A stretch of DNA of 12,316 nucleotides from CAZMVU01 sp964569295 (GTDB taxonomy: Bacteria; Hydrogenedentota; Hydrogenedentia; Hydrogenedentales; JAGMZX01): contig CAZMVU010000149.1 of assembly GCA_964569295.1 (NCBI GenBank), positions 1-12,316 of the forward strand, written 5' to 3'. Shown here one piece after another: positions 1 through 7,309 of this stretch (position 1 is the first letter of the stretch; every line of letters begins with the position of its first letter). Position numbers and translations under genes: made by a program. Below the pieces are notes generated by a model. The model was not told the origin of the DNA. It searched no databases and saw only the letters and a list, made by a program, of their open reading frames with translations.

Positions 1-253
1 GGCCCAGGCTGGTATGGAACCGCACCTTCGGCGCTCCGGAAAGACCGGAAAATGGAGACAGAGCCAAGCGATCCAACCGTCAAGTGCGGCGTTGTGTTTA
101 CGCATCTGCCTAAGCATTCAGGCAGGCACGGCCGTGGCAGTATGCCTTGGCGAGCGCGTGGGCTGTACCTCCTGCCTATACACAATAGCGCACTATCTAG
201 TATATATATAGCTGCCGCCGTCCCATCCCAGACAGGGCTATTTCGCAAATGGC
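1..253. other. left flank, no gene recognised
   Basis: This stretch lies downstream of the sigma-54 activator gene. Two forward frames are open from the window edge: one reaches a stop at 289-291, inside the 3' end of the activator gene, and the other a TAG at 209-211. Neither translation resembles a family I know, so they may be chance open frames in GC-rich DNA or the end of a gene entering from the left. Small inverted repeats are visible: CTGCCT at 106-111 with AGGCAG at 120-125, and the 10-bp palindrome CACGGCCGTG at 127-136. An AT island with a TA run sits at about 195-211 and contrasts with the surrounding GC-rich sequence. I see no convincing terminator for the activator gene. Confidence 0.4.
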
Positions 254-1315
254 TCACTGCCCAGCGCCGCCGGGGCCATGCCAGCGGTTAAGGCGTTCGT
301 AGAGCGTTTTGCGGCTGACGCCGAGGAGCTTGGCCGCCCGGGTCTTGTTGTTGCCGCAATGGGCGAGGGTGAGCCGCGCATACTCGCGCATCATTTCGTC
401 GAGCGTGCAGCCCACCGGCATGAAGAGCCCGTCCGCCGCCGCGGTGTCGTGCACCCTGACAGGCGTGCGGGTGGATGCGGCGGATTCCGCATGGGCCGGG
501 TCGGGGGAAGCGCCGTGCGCCATGGCTGGCTCGACGTGCCGTGTCTGGTCAAGGATGCGTTGGGGCAAATGCTCGAGGCCGATATACTCCTTCTCTGCGA
601 GCAGGGCAGCCTGAGACAGCACATTGTGAAACTCGCGCACATTGCCCGGCCACGGGTACTGGGCGAGGCGCTCGAAAGCCTCCTTTTCGATGCCCGCGAT
701 CGCGAAGTCATAGTCGCTGTTGAACGCTGCAATGGCCGCCTCCGCAAGCATGGGGATATCTTCACGGCGTGCGCGCAACGGCGGCATCGCGATGCAGAAG
801 ACGCGCAGGCGGTAGAGAAGGTCTTCGCGAAAGGCGCCGTTCGCGGTAAGGCTGTCGAGATCCTCGTTGCTAGCGGCCACGATGCGTACATCGGTATGGA
901 ATTCCTTCTTGCCGCCCACGGGGCGAAATGTGCCCTGCTCGAGCACCCGCAAGAGCGCCACTTGCACCCGGTCGGTCATGGTGCCGATTTCATCGAGAAA
1001 CAAGGTGCCGCCCCGGGCTTCTTCAAAGCAGCCATCCTTATTCTCCCGGGCATCGGTGAAGGCGCCCCTCACATGGCCGAAAAGCTCCGAGAGCATCAGG
1101 TCGCCTGACAGGGTGCCCATGTTCACCGGGACGAAGGGGCCCTCGGCCCGGTTGCTGCGCCGGTGCAGTTCCTGCGCCACAATCTCCTTGCCGGTGCCCG
1201 TCTCCCCAACGATGAGCACGGGCATCGCCACGTGTGCGGCTTTCTCGATTTTGGCATAAACATCGCGCATGGTCTGCGAACTGCCCACGAGATAGCCAAA
1301 TCGGTAAATGGCCAT
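254..1315 (-). CDS. sigma-54-dependent transcriptional activator, AAA+ and Fis-type HTH, no sensory domain
   Basis: A bacterial enhancer-binding protein of 353 residues that uses ATP hydrolysis to open promoters bound by sigma-54 RNA polymerase. The AAA+ core starts almost at the N-terminus: Walker A GETGTGKE (37-44), the sigma-54 contact loop GAFTDA (84-89, usual form GAFTGA), Walker B GGTLFLDEIG (102-111), the REDLLYRL segment (163-170) and WPGNVRE (222-228). A loose linker (about 255-300) leads to a Fis-type helix-turn-helix (about 326-343, RAAKLLGVSRKTLYERL). There is no receiver, GAF or PAS domain, as in PspF, so control is probably by a partner protein or by expression level. I chose the ATG at 1315 because GGGGGA lies 8 nt upstream; an in-frame ATG at 1333 has no such site. 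It follows the ABC exporter operon on the same strand, beyond a hairpin. Family identity is very secure; its targets are unknown. Confidence 0.95.
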   Translation of the reverse strand: MAIYRFGYLVGSSQTMRDVYAKIEKAAHVAMPVLIVGETGTGKEIVAQELHRRSNRAEGPFVPVNMGTLSGDLMLSELFGHVRGAFTDARENKDGCFEEARGGTLFLDEIGTMTDRVQVALLRVLEQGTFRPVGGKKEFHTDVRIVAASNEDLDSLTANGAFREDLLYRLRVFCIAMPPLRARREDIPMLAEAAIAAFNSDYDFAIAGIEKEAFERLAQYPWPGNVREFHNVLSQAALLAEKEYIGLEHLPQRILDQTRHVEPAMAHGASPDPAHAESAASTRTPVRVHDTAAADGLFMPVGCTLDEMMREYARLTLAHCGNNKTRAAKLLGVSRKTLYERLNRWHGPGGAGQ

Positions 1316-1390
1316 GGTTGCCGTCCCCCGCATCTGCCGGCGGTTCAGTGAGCTTCAGTCATACGCACACTACCCACTTTGCCCTGATGC

Positions 1391-1425
1391 GGTAATAGTT
1401 TACCCAACTACCGGCGCGGGAACAA
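1391..1425 (-). promoter_or_regulatory. possible weak promoter and operator of the sigma-54 activator gene
   Basis: On the minus strand, TTGTTC (1425-1420) and TAAACT (1402-1397) are 17 bp apart, giving 3/6 and 4/6 matches to the housekeeping -35 and -10 consensus. The -10 lies inside the inverted repeat GGTAA-N4-TTACC (1391-1404), a possible repressor or autoregulation site. The match is weak, and the -35 falls in the loop of the adjacent hairpin. Confidence 0.25.
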
Positions 1426-1436
1426 CCCGCCGCCGG
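1411..1436 (-). terminator. GC-rich hairpin after the ABC exporter operon
   Basis: CCGGCGCGGG (1411-1420) and CCCGCCGCCGG (1426-1436) can pair as a 10-bp stem with one bulged base and a 5-nt loop. It begins about 5 nt after the permease stop codon and precedes the activator gene. There is no clear U-tract after the stem, so it may be a weak or atypical terminator or a 3'-end stabilising structure rather than a canonical intrinsic terminator. Confidence 0.5.
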
Positions 1437-1441
1437 CCCGA

Positions 1442-3823
1442 TCACTCGCGCTGTTTGAGCACTTCGATGAGGTCGAGGTGTTGGATTTTATGGCGGGCGG
1501 CCAGGTTGGCGAAGCCCACAAAAACCACGGTGAGGCCGGCGGCGGTGGCAAACGTGGATGGCTCGACATGGAAGGGCAGGCGGTAGAGGTCGGAGTCGTA
1601 GGCGCGGATTATGATCCGGCAGATGGCGAGTCCGAAGGGGTAACCGGCAAGGTGGCCGAGGAAGCCGAGGAGAAAGTTCTCATAATACATGATACGCCCC
1701 ACCTCCTGGGTGGTGAGGCCCATCACGCGCAAGGAAGCGAGCTCGCGCTGCCGTTCGGCGAGGGATACCGCGGTGACGTTGTAAATAACGGAAAACGCGA
1801 TGACGCCCGCAAACAGGACAAGCATGACATTCATCACCTTCATGCTTTGGGCCAGCGTATCGAGTACGGACTGATAAGCCTCATCGCGCACGCCCACCGA
1901 GGCGATGCCGGCCACGTCCTTGAGGTTCTCGTTGATGGCGCCCGCCATGCCCGGGCGAATGCGCAAGAGGGCGGCGTTCATGGCAAAGGGCTCATCGAGC
2001 AGGCGGCTTAGCGCGTCTATGTTCATAAAAGCGGCCACGCCCAGGAACTGCTTCACGACCTGGCGCACGCGCACGGTGCGCTCTCTGTCGATCCGGCCCA
2101 TGAGCGGTTTCAGCACAACACTGTCGCCCACTTCGAGGCCGAGCTGCTGCGCGAGGTACTCCTCGACTATCAAACCATCGGCGCCCACATCCACCGTGTT
2201 GCCCTCGACGGTGATAAGCTTCTGCAATTCCGCACCGCGCGGTAACCCGATAACCACCGTGTCCTTTGTGCGCCAGCCGTTGCGCATTTCGAAGGGATAC
2301 TCGAGCACGGGTTCGGCGCGGCGCACATGCGCAAAACGCTGCACATCGTAGAGTGTCCTTTTGCCCTGCTCCATCTGGAAACTGAGCTTCATGTCCTGCC
2401 GCTGCAGCTCGAAGAACTGGAAATGCAGGCCATAGTGGAGCGCGTCGATGGTAAAGAATCCCACAATGAGAATGCCGGTCGAGACCATGACGCCGAAAGC
2501 ATTGAGCCCCGCGCGGAAGGCGTTGCGGCCGATGTTGCGCACTATCATTTTATGCGTGAAGGCGAGGCGCTGCCAGAGTGCCCGCCAGCGCTCGAGAAAT
2601 ACCTGGTGGCCGTAGCGCGGCGCTTCGGGCCGCATGGACTCGGCTGGGTGAATGCGCGCCGCCCGCATGGCGGCCATGGCCGCGCCCAGCAACGCGAAAG
2701 CAATGGCCACACCCATGGCAATGACAAGCACCTCGGCGTACACCCGCGCTTCGAGCAGCGGGAACTGGTAGATACTCACGTATATCTGAATCATCTCGTA
2801 GGCGAGCCACTGGCCCACGCCAAACGCGCCGATGCATCCGATGCCAGCGAGAATAAGAGCGAATTGCAGGTAGTGAAGGGCCACGCGGCTGTTGGCGTAG
2901 CCGTAGGCTTTCATCAGGCCTATCTGCGTGCGTTCCGTGCGTACCATGCGGTTCAGCAGTACGAGCAGAATCAGTGCCGCGATGCCCTGAAAAATGGCGG
3001 GCACGATCTTCGCCGACACGCCAAGCCCCCGTATCTCATCGGACAAGAAGCGGTTCGATATCTGGTCCTTACGCGGCGTCTTGGCGAAAACGCCGTAGGC
3101 GCTGAGTATTTCTTCCGCCTCGTCGAGCATTTCGTCGACCCGGCCGGGATTGTCTACCGCGGCGATGATATTGTTGCAGGCCTCGCGCATGTCGAAGGCC
3201 ACCGCGGCGAAGTCGCGCGGCACCCACAACGGACCAAAACGCCCCGGTTCGGGCACGAGTTCCTGCACATTGCGGATCATATACACGTATTCGGGGGAAA
3301 GGCCGAAGCCAACGATGTGCAGGCGGTACTTACGGCTTTCAACAGAAACATCCAACGTGTCGCCGAGTTCGAGATTGTTGGCCTCGGCGAACCGCGGACT
3401 CACGATAACTTCGTCCTGCGCCCCCTCGCTGAAGTATTTGCCCGCCTCGATCGTGATGTCGTTGAGCACCCGGCCGCGCTTGGCAGGCATCGAGATAATA
3501 CGGCCCACGGGCGAACTTTGCTTGCCCTCGATATCGACCTTGACGTCCTTCACGATCCGGGCGCGCGCCTTGTGTACGCCCGGGATAGCCTCGATTTTAT
3601 GCACGGCCGTTTCCGGAGCGCGCTCGAGATGCACCTCGAAATCGGCGAAGCGGTACTGGGCGTAGTAGGTGTCGCGGGTCAGCAGCAGGTTGCGGTAGGC
3701 TGAGCCAATGCAGATGTAGCACGCCGTGCCGCACAACACCACGGCGATAACCGCGAGCGATTGGCCCGGACTCTGCAAAAGCGCGCGAAACAGTTTTTTG
3801 TGAAGCACCCGCAAAGCTACCAC
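1442..3823 (-). CDS. ABC transporter permease, duplicated FtsX/MacB-type
   Basis: Inner-membrane permease of about 793 residues, the partner of the ATPase encoded just upstream. It is built of two similar halves. Each has an N-terminal membrane segment (about 21-43 and 440-462), a large extracytoplasmic MacB-core-like domain (about 50-265 and 465-655) and a C-terminal FtsX block with three membrane segments (about 274-390 and 662-780). The signature ERQRELASLRVMGLT (690-704) just after a membrane helix is typical of FtsX permeases, and RTERTQIGLMKAYGY (295-309) is the equivalent in the first half. Such proteins usually drive export, lipoprotein release or envelope remodelling by mechanotransmission rather than substrate import. 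The frame overlaps the ATPase stop by 7 bp. The first possible start is GTG at 3823, but GGAG (3826-3823) overlaps that codon and lies 8 nt before an in-frame TTG at 3814, so translation may really begin at 3814. The substrate is not predictable. Confidence 0.93.
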   Translation of the reverse strand: MVALRVLHKKLFRALLQSPGQSLAVIAVVLCGTACYICIGSAYRNLLLTRDTYYAQYRFADFEVHLERAPETAVHKIEAIPGVHKARARIVKDVKVDIEGKQSSPVGRIISMPAKRGRVLNDITIEAGKYFSEGAQDEVIVSPRFAEANNLELGDTLDVSVESRKYRLHIVGFGLSPEYVYMIRNVQELVPEPGRFGPLWVPRDFAAVAFDMREACNNIIAAVDNPGRVDEMLDEAEEILSAYGVFAKTPRKDQISNRFLSDEIRGLGVSAKIVPAIFQGIAALILLVLLNRMVRTERTQIGLMKAYGYANSRVALHYLQFALILAGIGCIGAFGVGQWLAYEMIQIYVSIYQFPLLEARVYAEVLVIAMGVAIAFALLGAAMAAMRAARIHPAESMRPEAPRYGHQVFLERWRALWQRLAFTHKMIVRNIGRNAFRAGLNAFGVMVSTGILIVGFFTIDALHYGLHFQFFELQRQDMKLSFQMEQGKRTLYDVQRFAHVRRAEPVLEYPFEMRNGWRTKDTVVIGLPRGAELQKLITVEGNTVDVGADGLIVEEYLAQQLGLEVGDSVVLKPLMGRIDRERTVRVRQVVKQFLGVAAFMNIDALSRLLDEPFAMNAALLRIRPGMAGAINENLKDVAGIASVGVRDEAYQSVLDTLAQSMKVMNVMLVLFAGVIAFSVIYNVTAVSLAERQRELASLRVMGLTTQEVGRIMYYENFLLGFLGHLAGYPFGLAICRIIIRAYDSDLYRLPFHVEPSTFATAAGLTVVFVGFANLAARHKIQHLDLIEVLKQRE

Positions 3824-4542
3824 TCCAATTGATCGGCGCGGAGGCGTTGCGCATTCTCCTCGATGTCCTTCACATGTCCATCGATCATGCGCACAACCCG
3901 ATCCGCCATACCGCCGATTGCGGCATTGTGCGTGATGATGATGACCGTCGTGTCAAGGCGCTCGTTGATCGCGTTCAACGCATCGAGCACCACCTTGCCC
4001 GTGTTGAAGTCGAGGGCACCGGTCGGCTCGTCGCACAGAAGGATCTCCGGGCGCTTGGCCACAGCACGCGCAATGGCCACCCGCTGCTGCTCGCCGCCGG
4101 AGAGCTGCGAGGGGAAGTGGTCCTTGCGCGGCCCGAGATTCACCATGTCCAGGGCGTCGGCAGGGGGCATCGGGTGAGGGGAGATTTCCGTCGCCAGTGA
4201 CACATTCTCCAGGGCCGTCAGGTTCGGCATGAGGTTGTAAAACTGGAACACGAAGCCGATATTCACCCGCCGGTACTGCGTGCGCTGGGCGTCGCTGTAG
4301 TTGGTCAACATCTCATCGCGAAAGTAGACCTCGCCCGCTGTCGGCGCATCCAGCCCGCCGACAATATTGAGCAGCGTGCTCTTGCCCGACCCGCTCGGCC
4401 CGAGAATGCACAGAAACTCGCGCTCTTGAACGTCCAGCGTGATGCCGCGCAGGGCCTTTACAGTCACCTCGCCCATCACGTATTCCTTGGTCACATCGCG
4501 CACACGAAAGACCGCACGCTTCACGGTGGTTGATTCTGGCAT
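3817..4542 (-). CDS. ABC transporter ATP-binding protein, MacB/LolD type
   Basis: Cytoplasmic ATPase of 241 residues that powers the FtsX-type permease encoded downstream. All nucleotide-binding motifs are present: Walker A GPSGSGKS (48-55), Q-loop Q100 in FVFQFYNL, signature LSGGEQQ (147-153), Walker B ILLCDEP (167-173) and H-loop H205. The LMPNLTALENV segment after the Q-loop and the PTGALDFNTG D-loop are characteristic of the LolD/MacB/FtsE group. I chose ATG 4542 because AAGGAG lies 7 nt upstream and the family homology begins directly after it; the frame stays open upstream only as antisense of the SIS gene. The gene is first in a two-gene operon with a 7-bp overlap to the permease, implying translational coupling. 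No membrane-fusion or outer-membrane partner is encoded nearby, so this looks like a two-component exporter or lipoprotein/lipid extractor. Confidence 0.95.
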   Translation of the reverse strand: MPESTTVKRAVFRVRDVTKEYVMGEVTVKALRGITLDVQEREFLCILGPSGSGKSTLLNIVGGLDAPTAGEVYFRDEMLTNYSDAQRTQYRRVNIGFVFQFYNLMPNLTALENVSLATEISPHPMPPADALDMVNLGPRKDHFPSQLSGGEQQRVAIARAVAKRPEILLCDEPTGALDFNTGKVVLDALNAINERLDTTVIIITHNAAIGGMADRVVRMIDGHVKDIEENAQRLRADQLEW

Positions 4543-4588
4543 GGCGCCGCTCCTTGGCCGGGCCGGGAAGGGAAAAAGCACGCGGGCG

Positions 4589-4617
4589 AGTATGGGCACG
4601 GCGGGGGATGGTGTCAA
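4589..4617 (-). promoter_or_regulatory. housekeeping promoter of the ABC exporter operon
   Basis: On the minus strand a perfect -35 TTGACA (4617-4612) is followed after 17 bp by CATACT (4594-4589), a 4/6 match to TATAAT. Transcription would start near 4582, about 40 nt before the ATPase ATG. The operon therefore appears to be read by the main sigma factor although a sigma-54 activator gene lies downstream of it. Confidence 0.6.
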
Positions 4618-4726
4618 GCCAGTCCGGGCGGCGCTATACACACGGCTTGCCGGCGGCACTTGCGCGCGGACGCAGGACTGTAAGCGGCACCCGTATACCG
4701 CGCATCGGCGCCCTCCTTTTTCGTGC

Positions 4727-4756
4727 TTGAGCAATCGCGGCGGCCCGGTGTAGCAT
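4727..4756 (+). promoter_or_regulatory. possible promoter of the SIS isomerase gene
   Basis: TTGAGC (4727-4732) and TAGCAT (4751-4756) are 18 bp apart, each a 4/6 match to consensus. The start would be near 4763, about 35 nt before the ATG at 4798. The match is moderate only. Confidence 0.35.
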
Positions 4757-4797
4757 GAGGCGCATTCGCATGGCCGCCAAACCAAGGAGCCCGCCCC

Positions 4798-5418
4798 ATG
4801 ACCCGACTCGCCCAGTTGTTTGAAGCCGCATCCGACCCGGCGGACTATGCCCGGCGGTACACCGCGCACTTGGCGGACATACTGCAGGCTGTCGATACAG
4901 CCGCTATCGGCCGGATCATCGCGGCCTTCGACCGTGTGTGCGACTCGGGCCACACGTTGTATTTCATAGCGAACGGGGGGAGTGCCGCCGTGGCCTCGCA
5001 CTGGGTCAATGATCTTGTGGCTGGCGCCTATGTCGAGGGTATACCGCCCGTACGCGCCTTCTGCCTCACAGACAACGTGGCGAGTGTCACTGCCCTGGCG
5101 AATGACGACGGCTACGACGACATCTTCACGTACCAGCTTCGCGCATGCCTGCAACCGGGAGACCTGGTATATGCCATGTCGGTGAGCGGTCAGAGCGAGA
5201 ACATCATCCGGGCGGTGGATTTTGCGAAGTCACGCGCTGCGACAACGGTGGGGGTGTGCGGTTTGTCGGGCGGAAAGCTCAAGGACCGCTGCGATATTAC
5301 CCTGCACGTACCCGCCACACCTGACGAGTATGGGCCGGTGGAGGATGTATTCGCCGTGCTGGACCACATCGTTTCGGGTTACCTGGCCATGAAACGGGGG
5401 AAGAAGCTGGACCACTGA
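4798..5418 (+). CDS. SIS-domain protein, phosphoheptose isomerase (GmhA)-like
   Basis: A 206-residue single-SIS-domain protein. GmhA converts sedoheptulose 7-phosphate to D-glycero-D-manno-heptose 7-phosphate, the first step of ADP-heptose synthesis for LPS core or glycoprotein sugars. Matching motifs are NGGSAAVASHWVNDL (59-73), SVSGQSENII (128-137) for phosphate binding, and the C-terminal VEDVFAVLDH (181-190). Aligned from memory to E. coli GmhA, its zinc ligands H61, E65, Q172 and H180 fall on H68, D72, E182 and H190 here, so two of four are conservatively changed. Length is slightly above GmhA (about 190) because of the N-terminus. AAGGAG (4784-4789) lies 8 nt before the ATG. It stands alone, divergent from the ABC operon and convergent with the antiporter gene, with no other heptose gene in the window. 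It could instead act on another sugar phosphate or be a DiaA-like regulator. Confidence 0.85.
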   Translation: MTRLAQLFEAASDPADYARRYTAHLADILQAVDTAAIGRIIAAFDRVCDSGHTLYFIANGGSAAVASHWVNDLVAGAYVEGIPPVRAFCLTDNVASVTALANDDGYDDIFTYQLRACLQPGDLVYAMSVSGQSENIIRAVDFAKSRAATTVGVCGLSGGKLKDRCDITLHVPATPDEYGPVEDVFAVLDHIVSGYLAMKRGKKLDH

Positions 5419-5476
5419 GCACCCGGAGGCTTCAGCACAGAGACCCGTGTCAATCCCCATTTTCTGCCCGCTGGCT

Positions 5477-7225
5477 TCAATGGCCGGGCATGGCGGCGGG
5501 TTCCTGTGGCTCCTCTTCGTCGTCGATAAAGTAGTTGTAGGTCGAGGTTTCCTCGCCCTCGATGACTTCCCACGCGTCGTTCGGGTCGATGGCCGCCACC
5601 AGCCGCGTGCGCAACATTTCATCGGATATCATGGATGCCAAACTCGCCATCACCTCGAGGTGTTCCTTCTCATAACCCCGCGGCGTCACGAGCAGCATAA
5701 TCAGCTTGACCGGCTCACCATCCGGCGCATCCCAGTCCACGCCCTCCCGGCAAATGGCGAGCACGCCGCGGATACCCTGCCCCTTCTCGATGCGCCCATG
5801 GGGAATGGCGGCACCCAGCCCGATGCCGGTGGTGAAATCTTTTTCGCGATCGATGATCGAATTGTAGAGCTGCTGCCTGTCCTCAGGCTTGGTCCGGTGC
5901 GTGCGTATATAGAAGTCGGTGAGCTTGCGGATAGCCTCCCACTTGTCCTGGGCGGTGAGGTCGGTGGTGATGTATTCCTCCTGCAGGAATTCCATGAGGC
6001 GCCGGCGGTCCTTGTTCAACTCGTTGGCGCGGCGCAGGCCGAGGCGCACCAGAAACGGCCCGAATATCTCGGCGATGGCCACGGCCGCCAGCACCACGGT
6101 CGTCACCATTTCACGCAGGCCCGGGTCGAGCCGCGTATCGCCGCTCAACAGCACCACGAGGCCGATGGCCACGCCGGCCTGGGGCATGAGCCCGAAACCG
6201 GTGTTGATCCATATGCGGCGCGAGGTGCGCGACGCAATACCGCCCAGGGCCGCCCCGATGGCCTTGCCCGAAAAGCGTGCGGCCACGTAAGCCACACAGA
6301 TAACGCCAGCGGCCGCCACACTGTCCAGATGCAGCGAGGCGCCGGCTACGGTAAAGAAAGCGATGAACAGCAGCATCTCGAGCGGTTCGAGGGCGCGGGT
6401 CTGGCGTTGCGCTTCCTCCGACGCATTGCCCAGGTAGATGCCATACATGAGGCTGGTCAGCAGCGGACTCACCCCGAAGTAGTTCGAGAGGCCCACCGCG
6501 AGGAGAATCATGACGAATACGGTGCTGAAGTCGTGCATGTGCGCCTGGTGTACAAACCGCTCGGTGAGGAAGCCGAGGCCGAGCCCGAGCGCCACCGAGC
6601 CGGCCACCTGATACAGCGTGTGCAAAACGGGTACCAAAAAGCCCATGCCCGGCCCGGCATCGTAATCCACCAGGAGCATCCGGGCGAAGGCAAACAGCAG
6701 GATGCACAACATGTTGTCGATGCCCACCGTCGCCAGCAGCGTTTTTACGTAGGTGCCCTTCGACCGTGTCTCCCGCACAATGGCGACGATCGTCGCCGGC
6801 GAAGAGTTCGTGGCGATGCAACCCAGCATAAGCGCCGTGGGCCAGCCAGCCCCGAGCAGCCGCACGGCGAGCGTGGAGAAAACCAATGCAACCACCACCT
6901 CGGCCACACCGATCGCGAGCACGCGGCGCCAGGCATTGTGCAGCCGTTGATACGACAATTGGCTGCCCACGGCCACGGTGATGAGCGCCATGGCAAAGGT
7001 GGAAAGCGGCGCCAAGGCATACTTCACGTCCATGCCGGCGAAAAGATCGAGACAAGCCGGGCCGATAAGCACCCCGGCAATGATGTTCCCCGTCACCGTG
7101 GGAATGTGCAGCCGCTTCGCCACCCATCCACCGCCCAGCCCGGCAATGAGGATAAGACACAGTACGAGCAACGGCGTCATCTCGCCGGCGGCATGAATGC
7201 CGAGCAACTCGCGAATCGTGTCCAT
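5477..7225 (-). CDS. CPA2-family cation/proton antiporter fused to a PTS EIIA (fructose/Ntr-type) domain
   Basis: A 582-residue inner-membrane protein. Residues about 17-397 form some 12-13 hydrophobic segments of a Na+(K+)/H+ exchanger fold, with GNIIAGVLIGP (46-56), ATNSSPATIVAIV (138-150), GIDNML (168-173, D170 as a candidate ion-binding acid) and GLMPQAGVAIGL (345-356), a motif seen in CPA2 exchangers. A charged linker (about 398-412) joins a cytoplasmic PTS EIIA type-2 domain (about 412-557) with the phosphorylatable histidine H476 in GAAIPHGR. The C-terminus is acidic. The fusion suggests that transport is adjusted by the phosphorylation state of a PTS-Ntr-like chain (EI and HPr/NPr encoded elsewhere). 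GAGGG lies 6 nt upstream of the ATG at 7225; a second ATG at codon 16 is possible. The 58-bp gap to the converging SIS gene shows no terminator hairpin. Ion specificity cannot be told from sequence. Confidence 0.93.
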   Translation of the reverse strand: MDTIRELLGIHAAGEMTPLLVLCLILIAGLGGGWVAKRLHIPTVTGNIIAGVLIGPACLDLFAGMDVKYALAPLSTFAMALITVAVGSQLSYQRLHNAWRRVLAIGVAEVVVALVFSTLAVRLLGAGWPTALMLGCIATNSSPATIVAIVRETRSKGTYVKTLLATVGIDNMLCILLFAFARMLLVDYDAGPGMGFLVPVLHTLYQVAGSVALGLGLGFLTERFVHQAHMHDFSTVFVMILLAVGLSNYFGVSPLLTSLMYGIYLGNASEEAQRQTRALEPLEMLLFIAFFTVAGASLHLDSVAAAGVICVAYVAARFSGKAIGAALGGIASRTSRRIWINTGFGLMPQAGVAIGLVVLLSGDTRLDPGLREMVTTVVLAAVAIAEIFGPFLVRLGLRRANELNKDRRRLMEFLQEEYITTDLTAQDKWEAIRKLTDFYIRTHRTKPEDRQQLYNSIIDREKDFTTGIGLGAAIPHGRIEKGQGIRGVLAICREGVDWDAPDGEPVKLIMLLVTPRGYEKEHLEVMASLASMISDEMLRTRLVAAIDPNDAWEVIEGEETSTYNYFIDDEEEPQEPAAMPGH

Positions 7226-7270
7226 TCTCTACCCTCGTCCTCATCATACCGGAACACCCGGGAAAGCCGC

Positions 7271-7309
7271 CCGCCCGTGCCCAAACCGCCGAGATTGTAG
7301 CACGGGCGG
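7271..7309. promoter_or_regulatory. operator-like inverted repeat at the antiporter promoter
   Basis: CCGCCCGTGC (7271-7280) and GCACGGGCGG (7300-7309) are a perfect 10-bp inverted repeat with a 19-bp spacer. The antiporter -10 hexamer lies in the spacer and directly abuts one arm, and the predicted start point (about 7287) is also between the arms. A protein bound to both arms would cover the promoter. If a longer transcript existed, the arms could instead form an RNA hairpin. Confidence 0.45.
7294..7302 (-). promoter_or_regulatory. extended -10 promoter of the antiporter-EIIA gene
   Basis: The minus strand reads TGCTACAAT from 7302 to 7294, an extended -10 (TGn) followed by TACAAT, 5/6 to consensus. 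The -35 position 17 bp upstream is poor, as is common for extended -10 promoters. The start would be near 7287, giving a leader of about 60 nt before the ATG at 7225. Confidence 0.5.

Noticed and set aside
1316..1441. Sigma-54 (-24/-12) promoter near the activator gene or the ABC operon
   Set aside because: No GG-N10-GC with TGGCAC/TTGC-like context was found by eye in 1316-1441 or 4543-4797 on either strand.
2327..3703. Long forward open frame antisense to the permease gene
   Set aside because: It has no recognisable domain or membrane pattern, and the permease on the other strand explains the region.
4543..5154. Upstream extension of the ABC ATPase frame
   Set aside because: It is antisense to the SIS gene and unlike any ATPase; the promoter and AAGGAG support a start at 4542.
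5447..7300. Very long forward open frame antisense to the antiporter gene
   Set aside because: Its translation is rich in His, Arg and Gly with no family motif, whereas the reverse frame is a clear antiporter-EIIA protein. It is a GC-driven shadow.
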